Source of the DNA: JABWBR01 sp036741235
GTDB lineage: Bacteria > Bacteroidota > Bacteroidia > Chitinophagales > Saprospiraceae
NCBI GenBank assembly: GCA_036741235.1
Contig: DAINSQ010000082.1
Coordinates: 1 to 21,693 of the forward strand
Length of the DNA: 21,693 nucleotides
Reading direction: 5' to 3'
Below the pieces are notes generated by a model. It had not been told where the DNA came from, searched no databases, and saw nothing but the letters and a program-made list of their open reading frames with translations. Made by a program: the position numbers and the translations under genes. Below are positions 14,457-21,693 of this stretch, piece by piece. How positions within the stretch are numbered: the stretch's first letter is position 1; every line of letters begins with the position of its first letter.

Positions 14457-17400
14457 TCATTGTAAGGGCGCCATGTTGGATAAATAAATCCTGTCAGCGA
14501 ATAATACCGGGGCTTCGCTCCCCGCCGCCGCCTTGCTCACAAATACAAGATGGTGGCGGCCATTGACAGGTTGAATATTACACCAGACTTCCCGGGGGAT
14601 ATTACCCGCTTGATCGGCAGGTATTTCCACACGACCTAGTAGTTTTCCGTCAACGGCGTCGGCGTGGATTTCCAGGGCGCCGCCGCTCATGGTATTCCGG
14701 TTGGCAACGAGGTTGATTTTGATGCTCCGTACACCGGTGAGGTCGATGTTTTTATATCCAAAATAGCTTTTATCCGATCTCATGGAGATACCGCTTAGCG
14801 CCCCGCCGTTGTGATCTTCCAATTCCTCCGGCCAGATACCCGGCCCCTCCACGTCGAAGTGTTCGGCTTCAAGAGATGGATAAGACAACCTGACCATATC
14901 GCGTCCCATCGCCGGTGGAGCAGTTTTCCCGCCTTTGTCCTGGTAAGAAGCCATAAACACGTATACTCCACTGGTTTGGAGCCTGACGGGAAACTGGTAT
15001 TGGCTTTTGAGCGGAGGCCCCGGCGGAAATTCAATAGGTTTGCCCAGCGACAGGATGTAGGCTGCCATGGATTCGGCTTCCAATTGATTGAATTGTGGGT
15101 GGGCGGCCATGGCGGTTTCTCCCCACACGCCTCCCCCGCCTTTGATGATTTTTTCTCCCAGCTTTTTGACGGCTTTGGGGTCTTTTTCATAGCGCTTGGC
15201 GATATCGAGGTAACTGGGGCCCACCGACCTGGTGTCGATGCCGTGGCAGGCCTTGCAATCGCTTTTGCCCATCAGGGCCCGTCCGCTGGCCAGGTTGGCG
15301 GGCAGGGGGTCTTGCAAGTGTCCTTGAGCGATGAGCGTGAGGTCTTCACTGTTTTCAAGGTAATCAATGGTAAACCTGACGCTGCGCGGCGATATGGCGC
15401 CATTTTCCAGCGTTCCGTCTTCTTTGTCCTCTACGCGAACGTTGTATGCCAGGGCTCCATTATCCCAGTAAAACATGCTATTGCCTGCCATATCAATTTT
15501 GACGGCGGGCGGCTCATTGCCGGCAATGACGCGCAAAACAGCTTCCCCTTTGTTGCCTTTGGCGTCGGTGACGGCGAGCGTAATGGCATGGTCGCCTGGG
15601 GTGGTGAAGGTAAAGGCTGCCTTATTTCCTGTCTGTACAGCATCCGGATTTTCGCTCGTCGACCAATTGTAGGCGATAGCGTCGCCGTCATAGTCAATGG
15701 AAGAATCGGCGCTCACCTGGATGGTCAAGGGGATACTGCCGGCTGTTTTGTCGGCGGTAATCACCGCCTGAGGTTTGCGGTTGCCGCTTTCGTATTCAAT
15801 CCGGATGAGCCGGGCATCGGGGTTGTGTGCAAACCAGGAAGTGCCGTATTCCAACATATAAAGCTCCCCATCGGGACTCAATACCATGTCGACTATTTTG
15901 TCAAATTTGATATGCGGCACAAAGGGCTCCAGTTTTTCAAAATTGCCATTGTGATCAAAAGTGACGGCTAAAATCCAGTTGCGCATCCAGTCATACATGA
16001 AAAATTTGCCGTCGTAGTATTCAGGCAGCCTGGTTTTGGAGTCGGGGTACAGGTCGGTATAATAAATCGGTCCAGCCATGGCATTTCTGCCGCCCCTGCC
16101 TACGTGCTCGAAATCGGGCGAATCGCCGTAGGGGTACCACACCATTGCCGGCTGTGCGGGAGGTAAATCCCGTATGCCGGTATTATTTGGCGAATTGTTG
16201 ACAGGATGTTGAGAATCAAATAATTGTCCTGGTTTATTTAAAGTAAAATCGTAATCATAGTAGCGCTTGTTGTCGCCAATAAAGTAAGGCCAGCCGAAGA
16301 AGCCGGCGCTTTTAGCCTGGTTGACTTCATCGTAGCCGCGAGGGCCTCGCAATTCACGGTCGTCGCCGGCGTCAGGGCCCACTTCACCCCAATAAAGATA
16401 GTTGGTCTTGGGGTCTATAGCCAGACGATAGGGGTTGCGATTGCCCATAACATAAATTTCGGGTTTTCCTTTAGAACCGTCTTTGGGGAAGAGGTTGCCG
16501 TCGGGGATAGTATAGGTTCCGTCCGACTTAGGCTTGATGCGCAAGATTTTGCCCCGGAAATCGTTGGTGTTGCTCGACGACTTTTGGGCATCCCAGGCCG
16601 ATCTGCCCGGTCTTTCGTCAATGGGGGCGTAGCCGTCGGAGGCAAAAGGATTGGTGTTGTCGCCCACCGAAATATAGAGCAGGCCGTCGGGACCAAATTC
16701 GAGGCAGCCGGCTGAATGGCAGCATTCATCGCGTTGATTGGGGATGACGAGTACGATTTTTTCAGAATCCAAATTCAATTTGCCGTTGTAGTATTCAAAC
16801 CGCGAAACGTGTTGCTTGTGTTCGGAGCCAGGCGGAGAGTAAAAAAGGTATATCCAGTGATTGACTTTGTAATCGGGGTCGAGGGCCATACCTAGCAGGC
16901 CGTCTTCGAGTTCGCTAAATACGTCCAACTGGGCTACCTGTCGGGTAGTCTGCGTTTTGGTATCGTATAATTTGATAGCGCCTTTGCGCTCGATAAAAAG
17001 AATATTGCCGTCGGGTAAGAAATCCATTTCCATAGGTTCGTTCAGATTTTCATCCAAAACGACTTTTGAGAAGCGATTGTCTTCCGGCACGCGCAGGGTA
17101 CGGGCTTTTCTGTAGTCAAGTCGAAACTTTTTGCCCATGGCGTATTGGATGCCGCCCCAGAGGTGTTTGAGAAAAAGCGGTTCCCGGTAACTTTCCGAAG
17201 TATGCCCCATGGCCGTATAAAATGCCCGCCCCCCGTCGTATTCATGATACCAGGACATCGGGTGCTCGTCGCCGTTTTTGCCGCCTTCGTAGCTCGACTC
17301 GTCGATTTTGACCAGCACTTCCAGGTTGGTTTGAATATCCCGCAGATTGTACCATTCGTCTGTTCGTTTCCACAAATCAGGCAGGGAATCGGTGGCGGAG

Positions 17401-17879
17401 TGTTGGTGGTCAACCACTTGCAGTTCAGCCTCTTGTATTTGAGGGTGGCTATCGAAATAGGCCCCGCAGAGTTTGCCGTACCAGGGCCATTCGTATTCAG
17501 TATCGCTGGCTGAATGGATGCCTACATAACCGCCTCCGGCTTGTATATAGCGCTCAAAATCGGCTTGTTGCCGGTGGTTGAGTACGTCGCCTGTTGTGTT
17601 CAAAAAAATAACCGCGCTATAACGTTTGAGGCTGTCTTCGTGAAAATAGGAGGCGTCTTCGGTAAAATCCACACCAAATTTGTGCTGTTGGCTCAATTCC
17701 AATATTGCTTGCCTTCCCGCCGGAATGGAAGCATGCCGGTAACCGGCAGTTTTTGAAAAAACTAAAACTTTAGGTTTTGCTTTCGAGCAACTAAAGGATG
17801 AATAGATCAACAGCGATAAAAACAAGAAAAAGAGGAACTTTGAGCAGTTGAGTTGCAGCATTTTTGCAAAAGGGTGCAT
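14457..17879 (-). CDS. Multidomain lipoprotein: ThuA, PQQ-type sugar dehydrogenase, PKD, cytochrome c and CBM6-like domains, 1140 aa
   Basis: An exported oxidoreductase. Residues 1-31 are a lipoprotein signal (Cys31 in SSFSC, a slightly loose lipobox). Residues ~37-250 are a ThuA-like domain (FSKTAGYRHASIP, GGGYVGIHSASDTEYEWPWY, MGHTSESYREPLF). Residues ~265-700 are a GSDH six-bladed propeller: EPMEMDFLPDGNILFIERKG, DGLLGMALDPDY, His388 in CCHSAGCLEFGPDGLLYISVGD, Arg481 in MGNRNPYRLAIDP, and GYDEVNQAKSAGFFGWP. These correspond to PQQ-site residues of soluble glucose dehydrogenase. Residues ~703-785 are a PKD domain (SIDYDGDAIAYNWS). Residues ~865-947 are a class I cytochrome c with CKACH (875-879) and likely ligand Met924. 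Residues ~1000-1136 resemble CBM6. Electrons would pass from PQQ to the fused haem. The substrate is probably an aldose or glycoside. Transcribed divergently from the gluconate genes. Confidence 0.9.
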   Translation of the reverse strand: MHPFAKMLQLNCSKFLFFLFLSLLIYSSFSCSKAKPKVLVFSKTAGYRHASIPAGRQAILELSQQHKFGVDFTEDASYFHEDSLKRYSAVIFLNTTGDVLNHRQQADFERYIQAGGGYVGIHSASDTEYEWPWYGKLCGAYFDSHPQIQEAELQVVDHQHSATDSLPDLWKRTDEWYNLRDIQTNLEVLVKIDESSYEGGKNGDEHPMSWYHEYDGGRAFYTAMGHTSESYREPLFLKHLWGGIQYAMGKKFRLDYRKARTLRVPEDNRFSKVVLDENLNEPMEMDFLPDGNILFIERKGAIKLYDTKTQTTRQVAQLDVFSELEDGLLGMALDPDYKVNHWIYLFYSPPGSEHKQHVSRFEYYNGKLNLDSEKIVLVIPNQRDECCHSAGCLEFGPDGLLYISVGDNTNPFASDGYAPIDERPGRSAWDAQKSSSNTNDFRGKILRIKPKSDGTYTIPDGNLFPKDGSKGKPEIYVMGNRNPYRLAIDPKTNYLYWGEVGPDAGDDRELRGPRGYDEVNQAKSAGFFGWPYFIGDNKRYYDYDFTLNKPGQLFDSQHPVNNSPNNTGIRDLPPAQPAMVWYPYGDSPDFEHVGRGGRNAMAGPIYYTDLYPDSKTRLPEYYDGKFFMYDWMRNWILAVTFDHNGNFEKLEPFVPHIKFDKIVDMVLSPDGELYMLEYGTSWFAHNPDARLIRIEYESGNRKPQAVITADKTAGSIPLTIQVSADSSIDYDGDAIAYNWSTSENPDAVQTGNKAAFTFTTPGDHAITLAVTDAKGNKGEAVLRVIAGNEPPAVKIDMAGNSMFYWDNGALAYNVRVEDKEDGTLENGAISPRSVRFTIDYLENSEDLTLIAQGHLQDPLPANLASGRALMGKSDCKACHGIDTRSVGPSYLDIAKRYEKDPKAVKKLGEKIIKGGGGVWGETAMAAHPQFNQLEAESMAAYILSLGKPIEFPPGPPLKSQYQFPVRLQTSGVYVFMASYQDKGGKTAPPAMGRDMVRLSYPSLEAEHFDVEGPGIWPEELEDHNGGALSGISMRSDKSYFGYKNIDLTGVRSIKINLVANRNTMSGGALEIHADAVDGKLLGRVEIPADQAGNIPREVWCNIQPVNGRHHLVFVSKAAAGSEAPVLFADRIYLSNMAPLQ

Positions 17880-17898
17880 GGCGGTATGGATTTTGTTT

Positions 17899-17929
17899 CA
17901 AATATAGAAATTCTATCTTCACTAAAAAA
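17899..17929 (-). promoter_or_regulatory. Likely promoter of the sugar-dehydrogenase lipoprotein gene
   Basis: On the minus strand the -7 box TATATTTG (17906-17899) matches TAnnTTTG exactly. At the standard 19-base distance the -33 position reads TTTT instead of TTTG. The implied leader is about 13 bases before the ATG at 17879. It lies in the 55-base divergent spacer shared with the gluconate operon. Confidence 0.6.
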
Positions 17930-17934
17930 AAAGC

Positions 17935-19374
17935 TTGAAAAACGGCGTATACATCGGACTTGATGTGGGCACTACGGCAGTCAAAGCCGTCGCCTTTGAC
18001 AAAAGCGGACAGTTGGCGGCGTTAAAGCGGGCATTTTACCCTACATCATCGCCCCAACCCGGGTATGTAGAGCAAGATCCGGAGCAGGTATGGCTGCAAA
18101 CCCGGCGTTGCCTGTTGTCATTGTACAAGTTGCTGCAAGTGCCTGTTCTCGGCGTCGGCATCAGCGGCGCCATGCACAGTCTGTTGGCTGTCGACGCTGC
18201 GAGCCTGCCGCTGACGCCGGCACTGCTGTGGTCAGATGGCCGAAGTGCGGAAATTGCCAGGAGGCTCAACTCTACTTCATTGGGGGAGCAATTGTATAGG
18301 CAAACCGGTACGCCTATCCACCCTATGTCGCCGCTGTGCAAGCTATGTTGGTGGCAACAGCAACGGCCCAAATGGTTGAATAAGGTTTCGCGTTGGGTTT
18401 CTCTCAAAGAGTACATTTGCTTTAAAATGACCGGCGAGTGGCTGGTAGACTATTCTATCGCTTCTGCGACGGGGTTGTTTGACATTCACCGTCTGAATTG
18501 GTGCGAAGAGGCCTTGGCATACGCCCGGATTTCGAGCGATCAACTTTCGCTGCCGGTTGCTCCCGAAACGAAAATTCAATTTAATGAAAAAGCAATAGCC
18601 GGTATTCCCCTTATCATTGGCGCCAGCGACGGCTGCCTGGCCAACCTCGGGGCGGGCAGTATAGACCGGGGAGACGCGGTGATGACTGTAGGCACCAGTT
18701 CCGCCTTGCGCTGCAACGCTTCGGCGCCTGTAATTCATCCGGCAGGCAGGTTATTTTGCTACCTGCTATCCAGGGGCCGCTATGTTTATGGCGGCGGCTC
18801 CAACGCCGGCGGAAATACATGGCAATGGCTCAATAAGACCTTATCAGGAAGTAGCCGTATTAATTATCAAAAAAGCTTTGATCTAGCTGCGCAAGCCCCT
18901 GCAGGTTGTGAGGAGCTCTCGTTTTTACCTTATCTTACTGGAGAACGCGCGCCATTATGGAATTCATCGGCGACGGCTGTTTTTTCCGGGCTATCGATTC
19001 GGCACGAAAGGAAACACATGCTTCGAGCATGCCTTGAAGGTATTTTATTCAACCTGCGGCTGATTGCCGTGGAGATGAATAATGGCAATATGCCTGCGCT
19101 AACGCAGATTGCCATGAGCGGAGGCATGGCTGCCTCGCCGTTTTTTATGCAACTGGCTGCTGATATTATGGGGGTACGGGTTTATCTTAGCCACACGGAA
19201 GAATTATCGGCCTGGGGAGCGGCCCTGCTAACCCGCGAGTCATTAACAGGTGATAAGTCGTTTACTAGCACTCAAAGCGTTGATACTTATTACCCCAATC
19301 CACATAATCAGGCTTTATACAGCGGTGCTTTTGAACAATTCAAATTGCTTTTGAAACGATACAAATACCTGTAA
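17935..19374 (+). CDS. gntK: FGGY-family carbohydrate kinase, probable gluconokinase, 479 aa
   Basis: Phosphorylates a sugar or sugar acid with ATP; gluconate to 6-phosphogluconate is inferred from the permease and 6-phosphogluconate dehydrogenase genes that follow. FGGY features: YIGLDVGTTAVKAVAFD phosphate loop (6-22), YVEQDPEQVW, ISGAMHSLLAVD, LLWSDGRS, GASDGCLANLGAGS, VGTSSALR, LPYLTGERAPLWN, and the C-terminal SGGMAASPFFMQLAADIMG with LSAWGAALL. Length is normal. The frame starts with TTG at 17935, directly at the first strand; no ATG lies nearby. A near-consensus promoter (TTTG at 17892-17895, N18, TATCTTCA) is only suggestive. Xylulokinase is the main alternative by sequence alone. The permease begins 3 bases after its stop. 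Confidence 0.88.
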   Translation: MKNGVYIGLDVGTTAVKAVAFDKSGQLAALKRAFYPTSSPQPGYVEQDPEQVWLQTRRCLLSLYKLLQVPVLGVGISGAMHSLLAVDAASLPLTPALLWSDGRSAEIARRLNSTSLGEQLYRQTGTPIHPMSPLCKLCWWQQQRPKWLNKVSRWVSLKEYICFKMTGEWLVDYSIASATGLFDIHRLNWCEEALAYARISSDQLSLPVAPETKIQFNEKAIAGIPLIIGASDGCLANLGAGSIDRGDAVMTVGTSSALRCNASAPVIHPAGRLFCYLLSRGRYVYGGGSNAGGNTWQWLNKTLSGSSRINYQKSFDLAAQAPAGCEELSFLPYLTGERAPLWNSSATAVFSGLSIRHERKHMLRACLEGILFNLRLIAVEMNNGNMPALTQIAMSGGMAASPFFMQLAADIMGVRVYLSHTEELSAWGAALLTRESLTGDKSFTSTQSVDTYYPNPHNQALYSGAFEQFKLLLKRYKYL

Positions 19375-19377
19375 ATT

Positions 19378-20694
19378 ATGCCTTTACTGATAATTGCATT
19401 TGGCATAGCGTTGTTGCTTATACTGGTTATCGGCCTTCGGTTTAACGCATTTATTGCATTGATCATTGTGGCCGCCGGAGTAGGCATTGCCGAAGGCATG
19501 CCCATTGGGCAGGTGGTTGGGTCCATCAAAAAAGGGGTAGGGGACACCCTCGGCGAATTGGCGCTGATGCTGGGTTTTGGCGCTATGCTTGGCGCGCTAA
19601 TTGCAGAAAGCGGCGCCGCCAGGGTAATCACGTCCAGGATGGTCGATCTGTTTGGCCCCCGCCGCGTGCCTTGGGCTTTGATGCTCACTGGATTTATCAT
19701 TGGTATTCCGCTATTTTACACCGTAGGTTTTTTAATCGTTATCCCGTTGATTTTTGCAGTGACCCTGGCAACGCGGCTGCCCTTGTTGTACGTGGGCATT
19801 CCCATGATTGCCGCGTTATCGGTAACCCACGGTTTTTTGCCTCCGCATCCAGCGCCAACAGCGGTGGCAGTGGCGTACCAGGCAGATATCACGCTTACTC
19901 TGCTTTACGGTTTGCTCATTGCCGTGCCCGCGATTGTCATTGCCGGCTGGGTATTCGGGCGTACATTCAGAAACGCCTTGACACCGCTACCTGCCGGGTT
20001 GATCCAGGAAGAAACCGCTTTACCTCATCAGATACCTGGTTTTGGTATTGCGGTGATTACGGCCTTGGTACCGGTATTGCTGATGGCTTGCGCGGCTGTC
20101 GCCAAATTGACACTACCCGATGACAGCCAGGCGTTATCGGTTATGCAATTTATCGGCGACCCGGTGGTAGCCTTGTTGATTGCCCTGTTACTGGGCGCTT
20201 ATACGCTCGGCTTGAGTTTGGGCCGGAAATGGCGAGATGTGATGGACGGGTTTGCCAATGCAGTAAAACCCGTTGCAATGATTATGCTGATCATCGGCGG
20301 TGGGGGAGCGTTCAAGCAAGTGTTGGTTGACAGCACTGCCGGCGATTATTTGGTTGAATTATTTAATTCGAGCAATATGTCGCCCCTGTTGCTGGCCTGG
20401 AGTATCGCCGCTGCCTTGCGTATCGCCCTGGGGTCGGCTACCGTGGCGGCGCTCACTGCGGCGGGCATCGCAGCTCCGCTGGCTACCGGCGGCATGGCTA
20501 ACCCGGAATTGCTGGTGCTGGCCACCGGCGCAGGGAGTTTGACCTGCTCGCAAGTAAACGACACAGGATTCTGGCTTTTTAAAGAATATTTTAACCTCAG
20601 CATTGTGCAAACGCTCAAGTCTTGGACGGTCATGGAGACGATTATCTCTGTGGTGGGATTACTAGGGGTTTTGTTGTTGGATTGGGTTTTGTGA
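19378..20694 (+). CDS. GntP-family gluconate permease, 438 aa
   Basis: Proton-linked uptake of gluconate or a related sugar acid across the inner membrane. About 12 hydrophobic segments. Family landmarks: the GVGDTLGELALMLGFGAMLGALIAESGAA stretch split over residues ~54-82, SVTHGFLPPHPAPTA (~150-163), GDPVVALLIALLLG, MLIIGGGGAFKQVLVDS, ALRIALGSATVAALTAAGI and GAGSLTCSQVNDTGFWLFKEYFN. These are typical of GntP transporters, and the length of 438 is standard. It lies 3 bases after the kinase gene and 88 bases before the dehydrogenase gene. Some GntP members carry ketogluconate, idonate, fructuronate or glycerate, so substrate identity rests on the neighbours. Confidence 0.93.
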   Translation: MPLLIIAFGIALLLILVIGLRFNAFIALIIVAAGVGIAEGMPIGQVVGSIKKGVGDTLGELALMLGFGAMLGALIAESGAARVITSRMVDLFGPRRVPWALMLTGFIIGIPLFYTVGFLIVIPLIFAVTLATRLPLLYVGIPMIAALSVTHGFLPPHPAPTAVAVAYQADITLTLLYGLLIAVPAIVIAGWVFGRTFRNALTPLPAGLIQEETALPHQIPGFGIAVITALVPVLLMACAAVAKLTLPDDSQALSVMQFIGDPVVALLIALLLGAYTLGLSLGRKWRDVMDGFANAVKPVAMIMLIIGGGGAFKQVLVDSTAGDYLVELFNSSNMSPLLLAWSIAAALRIALGSATVAALTAAGIAAPLATGGMANPELLVLATGAGSLTCSQVNDTGFWLFKEYFNLSIVQTLKSWTVMETIISVVGLLGVLLLDWVL

Positions 20695-20782
20695 TTTTTT
20701 AAAACAACATGCTTTAAGCCTTTGCCCCATCTGGGGATAAATAGAATGCCGCATTGTACTCCGCTTACATCAGAATAAAAAA

Positions 20783-21693
20783 ATGCGTTTTATGCATACA
20801 ACGAATAAAATTGGTATAGTAGGTTTCGGCAAAATGGGCATGGCCATTGCCCTCAACCTGCGGGATAAAGGTTTCGACGTCACGGGCTACGATATAAGCC
20901 CGGATTTGCGCGAAAAAGCGACAAGCGACAACCTCGCAGCGGTGGATACCCTGGCTTTGATGGTACAAAAACTGCCTGCACCCCGGTTGATCTGGCTAAT
21001 GATCCCCGCCGGCGAAGCCGTGACGCAAACATTGCAACAACTGGCGCAGTTATTGAGTCCCGGTGATACCCTTATTGACGGCGGCAATTCGCGTTATAAA
21101 GACAGCGTAGGGCGCTACCAGGCACTAAATGCTTTGGGGATTCACCTGCTGGATTGCGGCACCAGCGGCGGCGTTAGCGGCGCCCGCAACGGCGCCTGCC
21201 TGATGATCGGCGGCGATAAAACGGTTTTTGAGCGCTGGGAATACGTATTCCGGGCTATCGCTCAACCCGATGGCTACCTGTATACCGGCGGCCCGGGCAG
21301 CGGTCATTTTGTCAAAATGGTGCACAACGGTATAGAATACGGTATGATGCAGGCTATGGCCGAGGGTTTTGAGGTATTGGAAAAAAGCGAATACGATATA
21401 GATTATCAACAGGTAGCCCGCGTATGGAATCACGGCTCGGTAATCCGCGGATGGCTCATGGAGCTCGCCGAATCCGCCTTCGCCGCCGACCCGGATTTAT
21501 CGGCTATTAAGGGCAAGATGTTTTCCTCGGGTGAAGGAAAATGGACCGTTGAGACGGCATTAGACCTTGGCGTGCCTACTCCGGTAATTGCGCTGTCGCT
21601 GTTTATGCGCTACCGGTCCTTGATGGAGGATACGTTTTCCGGAAAGGTGGTGGCCGCCCTGCGCCACGGCTTCGGCGGACATGTGGTGGAGAG
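20783..21693 (+). CDS. gnd: 6-phosphogluconate dehydrogenase, short (YqeC/GndA-like) form, C-terminus cut by window edge
   Basis: Oxidatively decarboxylates 6-phosphogluconate to ribulose-5-phosphate. 303 codons are visible. Residues ~8-20 give the Rossmann loop KIGIVGFGKMGMAIA. These are followed by DGGNSRYKDS, the substrate-binding CGTSGGVSGARNGACLMIGG and the catalytic GHFVKMVHNGIEYGMMQAMAEGFEVL with Lys and Asn. The visible part reaches FGGHVVE, near the end of the ~300-residue forms; the ~470-residue form has a much longer C-terminal helical domain. Short forms are often NAD-dependent, but I did not assign the cofactor from residues. An in-frame ATG at 20792 is an alternative start. It probably belongs to the gluconate operon despite the 88-base gap. 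Confidence 0.93.
   Translation, partial: MRFMHTTNKIGIVGFGKMGMAIALNLRDKGFDVTGYDISPDLREKATSDNLAAVDTLALMVQKLPAPRLIWLMIPAGEAVTQTLQQLAQLLSPGDTLIDGGNSRYKDSVGRYQALNALGIHLLDCGTSGGVSGARNGACLMIGGDKTVFERWEYVFRAIAQPDGYLYTGGPGSGHFVKMVHNGIEYGMMQAMAEGFEVLEKSEYDIDYQQVARVWNHGSVIRGWLMELAESAFAADPDLSAIKGKMFSSGEGKWTVETALDLGVPTPVIALSLFMRYRSLMEDTFSGKVVAALRHGFGGHVVE

Noticed and set aside
14811..15971. 386-residue plus-strand frame opposite the large lipoprotein gene.
   Set aside because: The opposite strand encodes clear cytochrome c, PKD and propeller motifs; this frame is a shadow produced by codon bias, with no domain signal.
20725..20736. CCCCA-TC-TGGGG inverted repeat between the permease and gnd genes.
   Set aside because: The stem is only 4-5 bp, has no following T run and no link to a promoter, so neither terminator nor operator can be supported.

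Overview
The window looks like chromosomal DNA from a Bacteroidota bacterium, probably of the Saprospiraceae/Chitinophagales kind. This rests on three things: protein style (a DUF4230 protein, a ThuA/sugar-dehydrogenase lipoprotein, a 543-residue P5C dehydrogenase), promoters of the Bacteroidota pattern TTTG-N19-TAnnTTTG, and little sign of Shine-Dalgarno sequences. Coding density is high and no gene-free stretch exceeds 300 bases. I saw no rRNA, tRNA, CRISPR array, insertion sequence, phage or origin.

Layout. 1-1482 (-): a secreted 190-residue protein and a glycerophosphodiester phosphodiesterase lipoprotein cut by the window edge. 1514-2784 (+): a promoter overlapped by a perfect palindrome, a C-terminally deleted nicotinate phosphoribosyltransferase (pncB-like) fragment, a 7-bp tandem repeat, and an NrtR-type Nudix regulator. 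2787-4713 (-): a DUF4230 membrane-anchored protein followed by a NarL-type response regulator. 4792-9716 (+): dihydropteroate synthase (folP), an unrecognised membrane protein, a YheT-type hydrolase and a membrane-anchored subtilisin. An 8-bp tandem repeat (9741-9803) lies where this block meets the next. 9785-14378 (-): coaD, a YjjG-type nucleotidase, P5C dehydrogenase with its own promoter and terminator, a CPBP membrane protease and an esterase-like hydrolase. 14457-17879 (-): a 1140-residue lipoprotein joining ThuA, PQQ-type sugar dehydrogenase, PKD, cytochrome c and CBM6-like domains. 17935 to the end (+): gluconate kinase, GntP-type gluconate permease and a short-form 6-phosphogluconate dehydrogenase cut by the window edge.

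Two groups make functional sense. The right end reads as a sugar-acid module: a surface or periplasmic dehydrogenase could oxidise an aldose to an aldonate, which the divergent operon would import, phosphorylate and oxidatively decarboxylate into the pentose phosphate pathway. This link is inferred from adjacency. The left end looks like the remnant of an NAD-salvage operon: the regulator keeps an intact Nudix box and a promoter with an operator-like palindrome, while the pncB-like enzyme beside it has lost its catalytic portion. That cluster is the most interesting part of the window.
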